64,000 nt of DNA from the NCBI RefSeq assembly GCF_030036535.1, contig NZ_CP080387.1, positions 2,856,501 to 2,920,500 on the forward strand, written 5' to 3'. Origin of the DNA: Agrobacterium cucumeris. Its GTDB lineage: Bacteria > Pseudomonadota > Alphaproteobacteria > Rhizobiales > Rhizobiaceae. Shown here piece by piece: positions 1-7,936 of this stretch. The notes below the pieces were generated by a model. That model saw only the letters and a program-made list of their open reading frames with translations. It was not told the origin of the DNA and did no database searches. The position numbers were made by a program, and so were the translations under genes. Position 1 is the stretch's first letter. Every line of letters starts with the position of its first letter.

Positions 1-139
1 TGGTCTTGCCGGAACCGGATTCACCCACGATCGCCAGCACCTCGCCCGGATAAAGCTCGAAGGAGACATTGCGGCAACCGGCGCGGTCGCCGTAATATTT
101 GGAAACGTCCCGGACTTTCAAAAGCGGTGCGTCGCTCAT
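1..139 (-). CDS. phnK: C-P lyase ATP-binding protein PhnK (partial, N-terminus only)
   Basis: Only the first 46 codons lie in the window; the gene runs off the left edge. The fragment reads as an ABC-type ATPase start, with the Walker A motif GESGSGKT at residues 39-46. PhnK belongs to the C-P lyase complex that breaks down alkylphosphonates; the family member binds the PhnGHIJ core. The ATG overlaps the phnJ stop (ATGA), so it is translationally coupled as the last visible gene of phnG-H-I-J-K. PhnK rather than PhnL is inferred from gene order. Confidence 0.85.
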   Translation of the reverse strand, partial: MSDAPLLKVRDVSKYYGDRAGCRNVSFELYPGEVLAIVGESGSGKT

Positions 140-1038
140 TCTGCGGCCTCCTTCACATCCGCCAGCATATGGCCCTTGTGGCCATGGGCGCGGCGGTCTT
201 CGCAATGGTCGGTATCGGAGCAGACGAACATCCGCCCGCCCTTATCATCAAGCACCACCTCGTCCAGATAGACATTCTCCGCACCACACAGTGCGCAGGG
301 CTTGTCGAAGCGCTGGATTTCAAACGGATGGTCTTCGAAATCGAGGCTGACGACGTCGGTATAGGGCGGTACGGCGTAAATGCGCTTTTCGCGCCCGGCG
401 CCGAACAGTTGCAGGGCGTCTGACATATTCATTTTCGGATTGTCGAATTTCGGCGTCGGCGAGGGGTCCATCACATAACGTCCGGCAACCTTCACCGGAT
501 AGGCATAGGTGGTGGAAATGCGGCCGTTGCGGGCGATGTCCTCGTAGAGCTTGACGTGCATCAGGCCGTATTCCTCCAGCGCGTGCATGACGCGGGTTTC
601 GGTCTCGCGTGGCTCGAGGAAGCGCAAGGGTTCGGGAATGGGAACCTGATAGACCAGAACCTGTCCGGAATGCAGTTCTTCTTCCGGAATGCGGTGCCGC
701 GTCTGGATGATGGTTGCATCCCTGGTGCGGGTGGTGACGGCGACATTCGCCACTTTCTGGAAAAAGGCACGAATGGATACCGCGTTGGTGGTGTCGTCGG
801 CACCCTGGTCGATCACCTTCAGCACATCGTCGGGGCCGACGATGGAAGCGGTGAGCTGCACGCCGCCGGTGCCCCAGCCATAGGGCATGGGCATTTCACG
901 GGAGGCGAAGGGGACCTGATAACCGGGAATGGCGATGGCCTTCAGGATCGCGCGGCGGATCATCCGCTTGGTCTGTTCGTCCAGATAGGCGAAGTTGTAG
1001 GCAGCCAGCCCGTCGTCAAATGAAACTTCTTCAAGCAT
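136..1038 (-). CDS. phnJ: Alpha-D-ribose 1-methylphosphonate 5-phosphate C-P lyase PhnJ
   Basis: Radical SAM enzyme that cleaves the carbon-phosphorus bond of ribosyl phosphonate, releasing methane and a cyclic ribose phosphate. The unusual C-terminal cluster motif C-x2-C-x21-C is present at Cys248, Cys251 and Cys273, followed six residues later by Cys279, the position of the proposed thiyl-radical cysteine in the E. coli enzyme. At 300 residues it has about the usual family length. It is preceded by a 133-base gap to phnI, unusual for an operon that otherwise overlaps or nearly touches at each junction, and overlaps phnK by four bases. Confidence 0.97.
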   Translation of the reverse strand: MLEEVSFDDGLAAYNFAYLDEQTKRMIRRAILKAIAIPGYQVPFASREMPMPYGWGTGGVQLTASIVGPDDVLKVIDQGADDTTNAVSIRAFFQKVANVAVTTRTRDATIIQTRHRIPEEELHSGQVLVYQVPIPEPLRFLEPRETETRVMHALEEYGLMHVKLYEDIARNGRISTTYAYPVKVAGRYVMDPSPTPKFDNPKMNMSDALQLFGAGREKRIYAVPPYTDVVSLDFEDHPFEIQRFDKPCALCGAENVYLDEVVLDDKGGRMFVCSDTDHCEDRRAHGHKGHMLADVKEAAE

Positions 1039-1074
1039 TGCGCGTTAACCTTGCGAAAAAAGGAGTACAAGCTC

Positions 1075-1170
1075 ATGGAGATTGGAATTCTTGCAGCCGT
1101 GTTCTTTGCTGTGTTTGCAGCATCGACCGTCTTTTGCGCTTACTGGTTTGGTGAGCAGCACAGCCGCTGA
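1075..1170 (+). CDS. Possible 31-residue single-pass membrane protein in the phnI-phnJ gap
   Basis: An ATG reading frame of 31 codons lies on the strand opposite the phn operon. It has an AGGAG Shine-Dalgarno site at 1061-1065, nine bases before the ATG. Residues 3 to about 24 are almost entirely hydrophobic (Ile, Leu, Ala, Val, Phe), followed by a short polar tail ending EQHSR. It starts 37 bases outside phnJ and its stop falls one base before the phnI stop, so it fills the gap between the two genes. I do not recognise a family, and coding status rests only on the ribosome site, composition and fit. Confidence 0.45.
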   Translation: MEIGILAAVFFAVFAASTVFCAYWFGEQHSR

Positions 1171-1171
1171 G

Positions 1172-2281
1172 CTATTCGGCCGCATCGCCCATCCATTCCG
1201 CGCCATCAGCATTGATCGCCTCGAAATCGGCGCGCATTTTCCTGACCAGACCGAGTTCGGCCTGGAAATCCACGTAATGCGGCAGCTTCAGATGTTCGAC
1301 AAAACCTGTCGCCTGCACATTGTCGGCGTGTGAGATGACGAATTCCTCATCCTGCGCCGGGGCAACGACATCTTCGCCGAATTCACCGGCCCGCAGTGCC
1401 CTGTCGACCAGCGACATGGCCATTGCCTTGCGTTCGCTCTGGCCGAACACGAGCCCGTAACCGCGGGTGAACTGTGGCGGCGCCTTGGCCGAACCCTTGA
1501 ACTGGTTGACCATCTGGCATTCGGTAACCTGGATGTCGCCAAGCGAGACGGCAAAGCCGAGTTCGGGAACCTCCAGTTCCACTTCCACATCTCCGATGCG
1601 GATTTCCCCGACGAAAGGATGCGTGCGGCCGTAACCGCGCTGCGTCGAATAGGCGAGTGCAAGAAGGAAGCCCTCGTCGCCGCGCGCCAGCGATTGCAGG
1701 CGCAGGTCGCGTGACATCGGAAACTCCATCGGCTCGCGCGTCAGATCGCCGGCAATATGATCGTCAGGCATATCGCCATCGCTTTCGATCAGCCCTTCTT
1801 CGGCGAGAATATCGGAAACCCGCATGACATAATCCGGTTCGCCTTCACGAATCGCAGCGGTTTCGACAGCCTCGTCTTCGAGCAGCGAGGGGTCGAGCAG
1901 GCGATGGGTATAATCGAAGGTCGGTCCCAGCAATTGCCCGCCCGGCAAGTCCTTGTAGGTTGCCGAAACGCGTCGCTGCACCGTCATGTCAGCGGTATTG
2001 ACCGGCAGAGAATAGCCGAAGCGCGGCAACGTGGTGCGGTAGGCGCGCAGCAGGAAGATGGCCTCGATCATGTCGCCGCGCGCCTGCTTGACGGCAAGGG
2101 CTGCAAGCGACTGATCATAAAGTGAGGCTTCCGCCATGACACGGTCGACGGCGAGTGAAAGCTGCGAAACGATCTGCGCGACCGTCATCGCCGGCAGGTT
2201 GCGGTCGCCGCGCCGCTTGTCTGCCAGAAGCCGGTGAGCGTTGGCGATGGCGGTTTCCCCGCCTTTGACAGCAACATACAT
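1172..2281 (-). CDS. phnI: C-P lyase core subunit PhnI
   Basis: PhnI, with PhnG, H and J, forms the C-P lyase core complex; it is the nucleosidase-like subunit that displaces adenine from ATP with phosphonate to give ribose 1-phosphonate 5-triphosphate. The 369-residue product fits the family and starts at an ATG one base after the phnH stop. Position in phnG-H-I-J-K and overall sequence character (an N-terminal MYVAVKGGE start typical of PhnI) support the call. Nothing looks truncated. Confidence 0.95.
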   Translation of the reverse strand: MYVAVKGGETAIANAHRLLADKRRGDRNLPAMTVAQIVSQLSLAVDRVMAEASLYDQSLAALAVKQARGDMIEAIFLLRAYRTTLPRFGYSLPVNTADMTVQRRVSATYKDLPGGQLLGPTFDYTHRLLDPSLLEDEAVETAAIREGEPDYVMRVSDILAEEGLIESDGDMPDDHIAGDLTREPMEFPMSRDLRLQSLARGDEGFLLALAYSTQRGYGRTHPFVGEIRIGDVEVELEVPELGFAVSLGDIQVTECQMVNQFKGSAKAPPQFTRGYGLVFGQSERKAMAMSLVDRALRAGEFGEDVVAPAQDEEFVISHADNVQATGFVEHLKLPHYVDFQAELGLVRKMRADFEAINADGAEWMGDAAE

Positions 2282-2282
2282 C

Positions 2283-2891
2283 TTATGCCTCCACGGATTT
2301 AATGCGCGTCGTGCGCGGCAGGCAGACGAATTTGTCGGCGCAGGTCAAAATGACATCGACGCCGCGCGGGAAAATGGCGTTGTTCTCCGCCCAGAGCCGC
2401 GGGAATATCTCCGGCAGGCCGGAAGGGCTGATGATATTGATGTGGCGGATGCCTGGGCCGGACAGGGACAACTCCTGTCCGCCATCAAGGTCGGGCAATT
2501 CGATGATGACCGTCGTCGAACGGTCGGGATATTCCTGGCTTCCCTGAGCGAAGAGGCCGAAGGAGGCAATGGTGCTGCCCGCCTCAATGACGGCGAACTG
2601 CGCAGCACCCTTTTCTTCCGTCGCAATCGCGCCGGTGTGAAACCCAACCCAACCCGGCACGGCGGTTTTCCGCAACGTGCTGCTTAGCCAGAGGGGCGTG
2701 TCGTGGTCGCAAAGCGCCAGCAGAACCGCACCCGTCGCCGTGGCAAGCGGTGCCGGCGGGGCGACTGCGGTTTCGATCGTCTGCGGTGTGCCCGGACGGG
2801 CCATGCCGTCCATCAGCTTTTTAAAAACCCGTTGGGAATCGAAGACGGCGTCGGAAAAGCCGCCCGTCAATGCTTCGGCTTTGACACCCAT
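2283..2891 (-). CDS. phnH: C-P lyase core subunit PhnH
   Basis: 202-residue PhnH, an essential structural subunit of the C-P lyase core complex with no assigned catalytic role of its own. The start ATG shares its A with the phnG stop (TAATG), so translation is coupled to phnG, and only one base separates its stop from phnI. Length and operon position are as expected for the family. Confidence 0.95.
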   Translation of the reverse strand: MGVKAEALTGGFSDAVFDSQRVFKKLMDGMARPGTPQTIETAVAPPAPLATATGAVLLALCDHDTPLWLSSTLRKTAVPGWVGFHTGAIATEEKGAAQFAVIEAGSTIASFGLFAQGSQEYPDRSTTVIIELPDLDGGQELSLSGPGIRHINIISPSGLPEIFPRLWAENNAIFPRGVDVILTCADKFVCLPRTTRIKSVEA

Positions 2892-3352
2892 TAGTCTTCT
2901 CCTCGAACCATGGTGAAGAAATCGACCCGCGTGGCGGCGGTCTCTTTCGTTTTCCGCTGCTTTTCTTCGGTCAGTCTTTTTTCGACCGGTGAGAGAAGCT
3001 CGGTTTCAATGAAGTTACGCGTCGGATTTTCCTGCCAGAGCGCGTCGAAAACGGCTGCGTACCAGGCTTTCTTGCGGCCGGTGCCGAGAACATGCGCATG
3101 GCCGACAGTGCCGGAAGCAAGCTTGATCGTCGCGCGGGTAACGGTGGTTTCACCCAGGTTGAAAGGCGCGCCGCCGCCGCCGATACGGCCCTTGACCATG
3201 ACGAGGCCGGTTTCCGGCCCGCGCACGTTTTCCGTCTGCGGGCTGGCGTCCTGCCGGTTCCAGACCGCCTCAAGTTCCTGAACGGTAGCGCGGGCAAGAA
3301 GTGCCGCCACCCGCTTCCTTTCGCTAAGTACATTCGCAGCTTCGTTATTCAT
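2891..3352 (-). CDS. phnG: C-P lyase core subunit PhnG
   Basis: First gene of the phn operon; PhnG is a small core subunit that works with PhnH and PhnI in phosphonate ribosylation. The start is placed at the ATG giving MNNEAANV, 153 residues, because an AGAGG ribosome site sits just upstream of it; an in-frame start 11 codons earlier (3385) would lie across the presumed PhnF operator and is less likely. The gene is divergent from phnF. Confidence 0.93.
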   Translation of the reverse strand: MNNEAANVLSERKRVAALLARATVQELEAVWNRQDASPQTENVRGPETGLVMVKGRIGGGGAPFNLGETTVTRATIKLASGTVGHAHVLGTGRKKAWYAAVFDALWQENPTRNFIETELLSPVEKRLTEEKQRKTKETAATRVDFFTMVRGED

Positions 3353-3366
3353 CGCTTGACCTCTAA

Positions 3367-3384
3367 TGTCTATTGATATAGACA
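3367..3384. promoter_or_regulatory. Perfect inverted repeat in the phnG-phnF intergenic region (probable PhnF operator)
   Basis: TGTCTAT-TGAT-ATAGACA is an exact palindrome with 7-base arms and a 4-base spacer, lying 15 bases upstream of the phnG start codon and 50 bases upstream of phnF. GntR/HutC-family regulators such as PhnF bind short inverted repeats of this kind next to their own gene. It could control both divergent units. Function is inferred from position and symmetry. Confidence 0.7.
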
Positions 3385-3434
3385 ACTATACAATATAAGC
3401 TACAATTAACGTCGATGAATGACAAGCGTGTGAC

Positions 3435-4172
3435 ATGAGCCCTGCAGCAGCAATGAAAAGAAAGAACGGCGTCGCACTCTGGCGGCAGATCGCCGACCGA
3501 ATCCGAGGTGAGATTGCGGCTGGTGATCACGATGAAACCGGCATGTTGCCGCCTGAGATGACACTGGCGGAAAAATTCGGCGTCAACCGCCATACCGTCA
3601 GAAGCGCCATTGCCGCATTGGCGAGCGAAGGTATTCTTGAGCCGATGCAGGGGCGCGGCACGATGATTGCCCGCAAGGAACGGCTGAGTTTTCCGATTTC
3701 ACTGCGCACACGGTTCACGGCAGGCATCGGCGATCAGGTGAAGGAAATGGAGGCGCTGCTTCTTTCCCACACGACCGAGCCTGCAACTGCCGATCTGGCA
3801 GCGCGGCTGCAACTTCAGACCGGCGCTCCGCTCGTGCGTCTGGAGACCCTGCGCAAGGCCGACACCCGGCCGGTGTCCCGTTCGACCACATGGTTTCCGG
3901 CGGATCGTTTTGCCGGAATAGGCGAGGCCTATCAGAAAAGCGGCTCGATCACGGCCGCTTTCAAGGCGCTCGGTGTGGCGGACTACGTGCGCATCTCGAC
4001 CGTTATTTCAGCCAGCCACGCCGATACGCGGGATCTGGCCGATCTCGAATTGTCGCCGGGTGCCATCCTGCTCGTCACGCAGGCGCTGAATGCCGATATG
4101 GATGGCGTGCCGGTGCAATATGCCGTCAGCCGATTTTCGGCCGATACCGTCGAATTCACGGTCGAAAATTAG
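3435..4172 (+). CDS. phnF: Phosphonate metabolism GntR-family regulator PhnF
   Basis: 245 residues with an N-terminal GntR winged helix (about residues 12-80; VALWRQIADRIRGEI and a typical AEKFGVNRHTVRSAI recognition helix) and a C-terminal UTRA ligand domain (about 95-240). This is the HutC/PhnF type. It is divergent from phnGHIJK and probably represses it when phosphate is available or phosphonate is absent. An internal ATG at residue 7 is an alternative start; neither has a strong ribosome site. Confidence 0.93.
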   Translation: MSPAAAMKRKNGVALWRQIADRIRGEIAAGDHDETGMLPPEMTLAEKFGVNRHTVRSAIAALASEGILEPMQGRGTMIARKERLSFPISLRTRFTAGIGDQVKEMEALLLSHTTEPATADLAARLQLQTGAPLVRLETLRKADTRPVSRSTTWFPADRFAGIGEAYQKSGSITAAFKALGVADYVRISTVISASHADTRDLADLELSPGAILLVTQALNADMDGVPVQYAVSRFSADTVEFTVEN

Positions 4173-4181
4173 GGTACGGGC

Positions 4182-5009
4182 TTACTCCACCTGCGAAAGA
4201 CCGAGCACATCCAGCATGGAATAGAAGCCCGGCTTCTTGTCGAAGGCCCAGACAGCCGCCGTAATCGCGCCACGCGCGAAAATGGAGCGGTCGCCGGCAT
4301 AGTGGGAAAGCTCGACGCGCTCACCTTCACCGGCAAAGATCACCGAATGTTCACCGATCACCGAACCGCCGCGCAGCGTGGCGAAACCGATGGTGCCGGT
4401 CTCCCGAGCACCCGTATGTCCGTCTCGTACGCGCACCGAGGAGGTGGTGAGATCGACCCTGCGGCCGGCCGCCGCCGCTTCGCCAAGCAGAAGTGCCGTA
4501 CCGGACGGCGCATCCACCTTGTGCTTGTGGTGCATTTCCAGAACTTCGATGTCCCAGTTCTGCGCATCCAGTGCCTGCGCCGCCTGCTGCGTCAAAACGC
4601 TGAGCAGGTTGACGCCGAGGCTCATATTGCCCGACTTGACGATGCGGGCATGGCGCGACGCCGCCTTGAATTTTTCCTCGTCTTCGGGGGAGCAGCCCGT
4701 GGTGCCGATGACATGCACGATGCGTGCCTGCGCGGCGAGGCCCGCGAAGGTGACACTGGTTGCCGGTGAGGTGAAGTCGATCACCCCTTCGGCATGGAGG
4801 AAGGCTTGTAACGGATCGCTGGTGATTTCGACGCCGATCGGGCCGAGACCGGCAATCTCGCCGGCATCGCGGCCGACAAAGGCCGAGCCTTCGCGCGCGA
4901 CGGCGGCATGCAGCTGGACGCCTGGTGTCTGGTGAATGAGGCGGATCAGTGCCTGTCCCATGCGGCCCGCTGCGCCGACCACCACCAGTTTCATGCCGCT
5001 GCTGCTCAT
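4182..5009 (-). CDS. dapB: 4-hydroxy-tetrahydrodipicolinate reductase
   Basis: 275-residue DapB of lysine and diaminopimelate synthesis, which reduces HTPA with NAD(P)H. The N-terminal nucleotide-binding loop GAAGRMGQ (residues 12-19) and the central [15 protein letters not shown] segment with the catalytic His and Lys are intact. It is convergent with phnF, nine bases apart, and lies downstream of glk on the same strand with a 140-base gap, so it may have its own promoter. Start could also be Met6. Confidence 0.97.
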   Translation of the reverse strand: MSSSGMKLVVVGAAGRMGQALIRLIHQTPGVQLHAAVAREGSAFVGRDAGEIAGLGPIGVEITSDPLQAFLHAEGVIDFTSPATSVTFAGLAAQARIVHVIGTTGCSPEDEEKFKAASRHARIVKSGNMSLGVNLLSVLTQQAAQALDAQNWDIEVLEMHHKHKVDAPSGTALLLGEAAAAGRRVDLTTSSVRVRDGHTGARETGTIGFATLRGGSVIGEHSVIFAGEGERVELSHYAGDRSIFARGAITAAVWAFDKKPGFYSMLDVLGLSQVE

Positions 5010-5149
5010 GTTTCACTCACTTTTCATCTCGGGCGGATCGAAACCCGCCGGCATCGGACGTTTGATATTTGCAGCGGTGACGTTAAAGACCAGCCGCTCG
5101 CTTCGCAAGCGCCACATGGGAAGGGTAGTTCCCTTTGAGAGGAGAGCGA

Positions 5150-6184
5150 TCAGGCTCTCCAGCGCCGCCCGTCCAGCGCCAGGCCGAAATCGGAAGGCGT
5201 TCTGGCATAGGTGGCGAGGCCGGAAAGCGCCGCCTGCGGATGGGTGACCACGAAGGTCGGAATGGTCCGCATCAGCGCGCTGTGTGGCGCCTTGTCTTCG
5301 AACGCGGCCCGGAATTCCGGGCTCTTCAGCGCCGGGATGATCTTCTGAGAAATGCCGCCGGCGAGATAAACGCCGCCCTTGGCCATGAAAATCAGCGCGA
5401 GATCGCCAGCCACACGGCCGAGATAGGTGCTGAAAAGCGAAAGCGTTTCTTTTGCCTGCGCATTCTGGCCCGAAAGCCCCTGCGAGGTGATATCGGCCGG
5501 GTCGGAAAAGACCGGTTCGATGCCATCGGTCTTGCAGACGGCGCGGTAGAGATTGACCAGTCCGCGTCCGCACAGGATCTGCTCGCCGGCAACACGGCCC
5601 TCAATGGTTTCGATATGCGGGAAAACCGCATAATCACGCGCGCTTCTTGGGCCGACGTCGATATGGCCGCCCTCACCGGGTACCGGGAACCACATATGGC
5701 GGGCGTAAACCAGACCGGCAACCCCGAGGCCCGTGCCCGGTCCGAGAACGACGCGCGACGCCAGCATGTCTTTCTTGCCGGAGCCGATAGGCTCGCGGTT
5801 GTCGTCGTCAAGCGCTGCAATCGCCAGAGCCTGCGCTTCGAAATCATTGATGACGATGACGTCCTTCAGGCCGAGATTAGCCAGCATGCCCTTCGGCTTG
5901 ACGACCCAGTGGCAGTTGGTGAGCGGTATCTCGTCGCCTTCGATAGGGCCGGCAATCGCAAGAATGGTCGAGACTGGCTGAAGTGATGTCTTGTCCAGAA
6001 CCGCCTGCTGGATGGCGTCGTCGATCGTCGGATATTCTGCAGTCTTTACCGTGGTCAGGTGCACGGGGTCTGCAAAGGAATCGATCAGAATGGAAAAGCG
6101 GGCATTGGTGCCGCCGATGTCGCCAAGAAGGATCGGAAAGGACAGATATTCGGTATCGGACGTCTTCGGCATTGCCTGTTCCAT
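5150..6184 (-). CDS. glk: Glucokinase
   Basis: 344 residues (340 from the internal Met5). The N-terminal phosphate loop [20 protein letters not shown] with the catalytic aspartate, the GPGTGLG segment and GEGGH mark the bacterial Glk family that phosphorylates glucose with ATP. It starts 15 bases after the mgsA stop, so the two are very likely one transcript. Confidence 0.96.
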   Translation of the reverse strand: MEQAMPKTSDTEYLSFPILLGDIGGTNARFSILIDSFADPVHLTTVKTAEYPTIDDAIQQAVLDKTSLQPVSTILAIAGPIEGDEIPLTNCHWVVKPKGMLANLGLKDVIVINDFEAQALAIAALDDDNREPIGSGKKDMLASRVVLGPGTGLGVAGLVYARHMWFPVPGEGGHIDVGPRSARDYAVFPHIETIEGRVAGEQILCGRGLVNLYRAVCKTDGIEPVFSDPADITSQGLSGQNAQAKETLSLFSTYLGRVAGDLALIFMAKGGVYLAGGISQKIIPALKSPEFRAAFEDKAPHSALMRTIPTFVVTHPQAALSGLATYARTPSDFGLALDGRRWRA

Positions 6185-6199
6185 ATTGGTGGGTGCGGG

Positions 6200-6583
6200 T
6201 CAGTCGGCGGAGTTGAAGTCGATCAGGTTTTCTGCGGTGGCGCGGTTGAGCGCCATGGGAATGTCGTAAACCGTGGCAAGCCGGGTCAACGCTTTCACAT
6301 CCACATCATGCGGCATGGCCGTCAGCGGGTCGGTGAAGAAGATCAGCATATCCACCTCGCCGGTGGCGATCATCGCTCCGATCTGCTGGTCGCCGCCAAG
6401 CGGCCCGCTTTTCAGACGAATGACTTCAAGACCCGGACAGGCTTCCTGCACGCGCCCACCCGTCGTGCCGGTGGCGACGATCCTGAAACCGGCAAGCGCT
6501 TTCTGGTGATGACGGGCGAAATCCGCCATATCGTCCTTTTTCTCGTCGTGAGCGATGAGCGCGATACAGCGTTGTCCTTCCAT
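6200..6583 (-). CDS. mgsA: Methylglyoxal synthase
   Basis: About 127 residues from the ATG chosen here (an upstream in-frame TTG/ATG pair would add seven or fewer). MgsA converts dihydroxyacetone phosphate to methylglyoxal and phosphate. The family signature [12 protein letters not shown] with the catalytic aspartate and the N-terminal ALIAHDEKK are both present, as is GTTG for phosphate binding. It lies directly upstream of glucokinase, pairing an overflow bypass of lower glycolysis with glucose entry. Confidence 0.95.
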   Translation of the reverse strand: MEGQRCIALIAHDEKKDDMADFARHHQKALAGFRIVATGTTGGRVQEACPGLEVIRLKSGPLGGDQQIGAMIATGEVDMLIFFTDPLTAMPHDVDVKALTRLATVYDIPMALNRATAENLIDFNSAD

Positions 6584-6683
6584 GGTCCCAGCCCGTTCCA
6601 TCAAGAATTAAATCGATTTGAAGCCTTCTATAACAGCTTGCCGCCATTTGAAAAGGGAAGCTGTTGAATGCCTCATTTCTGTT

Positions 6684-7733
6684 TCAGTTCAATGTCGGGC
6701 GCTGGGTGGGAAGCGGAATATCCGAAGGCGGCTGCAGGGCGGGGGCTGCCTGAATGACCTGTTCCACGCTTTGCTGGCGCGTTGCTGGAGCAGGCGAATA
6801 GGCCTGAGCTGCAAGTCCCTCGGGGTTAGTGGAAGGGGCGGCAGCCACGGCGGCGCAGGCCGAGGGCAGATCGGAAACCATAACCGGGCGCGGTTTCACC
6901 GGCTTGGCATTGGGGTCCTTTTTCGGCGGCGCCCATGGTTCCTTGCTGAACCACCAGGCAAGCGACTTGTCGCAGCCGTCGCCTTTGCCCACGGCCGCCT
7001 GCGGTTTGCAATTGGGCGCGCCGGGCGGGCATTCGAGACGGATGTGGAAATGCTCGTCATGCCCATAGATCGGCCTGATCTTGCCCATGAAGGTGCGGTC
7101 GCCGGTCCATGTCTGGCAAAGCTTCTGCTTGATGGCCGGGTTGACGAAAACGCGTTCCACCTGCGGATAGCTCGCCGCCATCATCACCAGCCGGGCATTC
7201 AGCGGCGACCATTTGCGATCATCGACCGTCAGAAACTTGCTCTTGTCCAGCATGGAAATGAACGGCACCGTTTCGCGCTGCTCCACGCTCAGCCGAGGGT
7301 TAGGCATCGGCCGCCACCAGACATCCACATCGAGGCCGATCTGGTGCGAGGCATGGCCGGTCAGCATCGGCCCGCCGCGCGGCTGGGAAATATCGCCGAG
7401 CAGCAATCCCGGCCAGCCGATTTTCTGGGCATCCTGCGAAAAGCGCTCGAGGAAGGAAATCAGCTGCGGCTGGCCCCAGCGCCGGTTGCGCGAAAGCCGC
7501 ATGGCCTGCCAGCCGGGACCATCGGTCGGCATGGCGATGGCGCCGGACTGGCAGCCCTTGGCATAGGAGCCGATCGGCTGGGAGGTTGCTGCGGAGGGCA
7601 GGGCCATATGGCCGAAAACTTCTTTCGCAGGCCGGTCCTCGGCCGATGCGGTTTCCATCTGCAACTGCAGCGCGGAAACGACCGAAATTGCCAGCATGGC
7701 CGCCTTGAAAACTCTCGATGATCCCGCCGTCAT
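6684..7733 (-). CDS. mepA: Penicillin-insensitive murein endopeptidase (MepA-like, M74)
   Basis: 349 residues with an N-terminal signal peptide ending around ETASA. The zinc-ligand segments of LAS metallopeptidases are visible: GHASHQIGLDVDVWW and GHDEHFHIRLECP. MepA cleaves D-alanyl-meso-diaminopimelate cross-links in periplasmic peptidoglycan. The C-terminal third after about residue 260 is proline/alanine-rich and low in complexity, an extension beyond the catalytic domain. It is divergent from yejA. Confidence 0.92.
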   Translation of the reverse strand: MTAGSSRVFKAAMLAISVVSALQLQMETASAEDRPAKEVFGHMALPSAATSQPIGSYAKGCQSGAIAMPTDGPGWQAMRLSRNRRWGQPQLISFLERFSQDAQKIGWPGLLLGDISQPRGGPMLTGHASHQIGLDVDVWWRPMPNPRLSVEQRETVPFISMLDKSKFLTVDDRKWSPLNARLVMMAASYPQVERVFVNPAIKQKLCQTWTGDRTFMGKIRPIYGHDEHFHIRLECPPGAPNCKPQAAVGKGDGCDKSLAWWFSKEPWAPPKKDPNAKPVKPRPVMVSDLPSACAAVAAAPSTNPEGLAAQAYSPAPATRQQSVEQVIQAAPALQPPSDIPLPTQRPTLN

Positions 7734-7936
7734 ATAGCCGTGTCCGTCCGATCAGATGATTCTCTTCCCCGCAGAATAAACTGGAACGGGATTTTGTTGA
7801 AACCATGTTTCGCCCCGTTTGTGCAAAGCAGGAAATTAACGGTGCCGATAAAGAGCTTGTGAGCCGAAGCATCTGTTTTTTGCCCATGTTTGTTTTATGC
7901 TCTCTTCAACAAACACGAAAACAGGAACCGCCCCGC

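Noticed and set aside
5010..5149. A small gene between dapB and glk
   Set aside because: 140 bases with no ORF having a ribosome site; a GGAGAG/CTCTCC hairpin at the glk end lacks a T-run.
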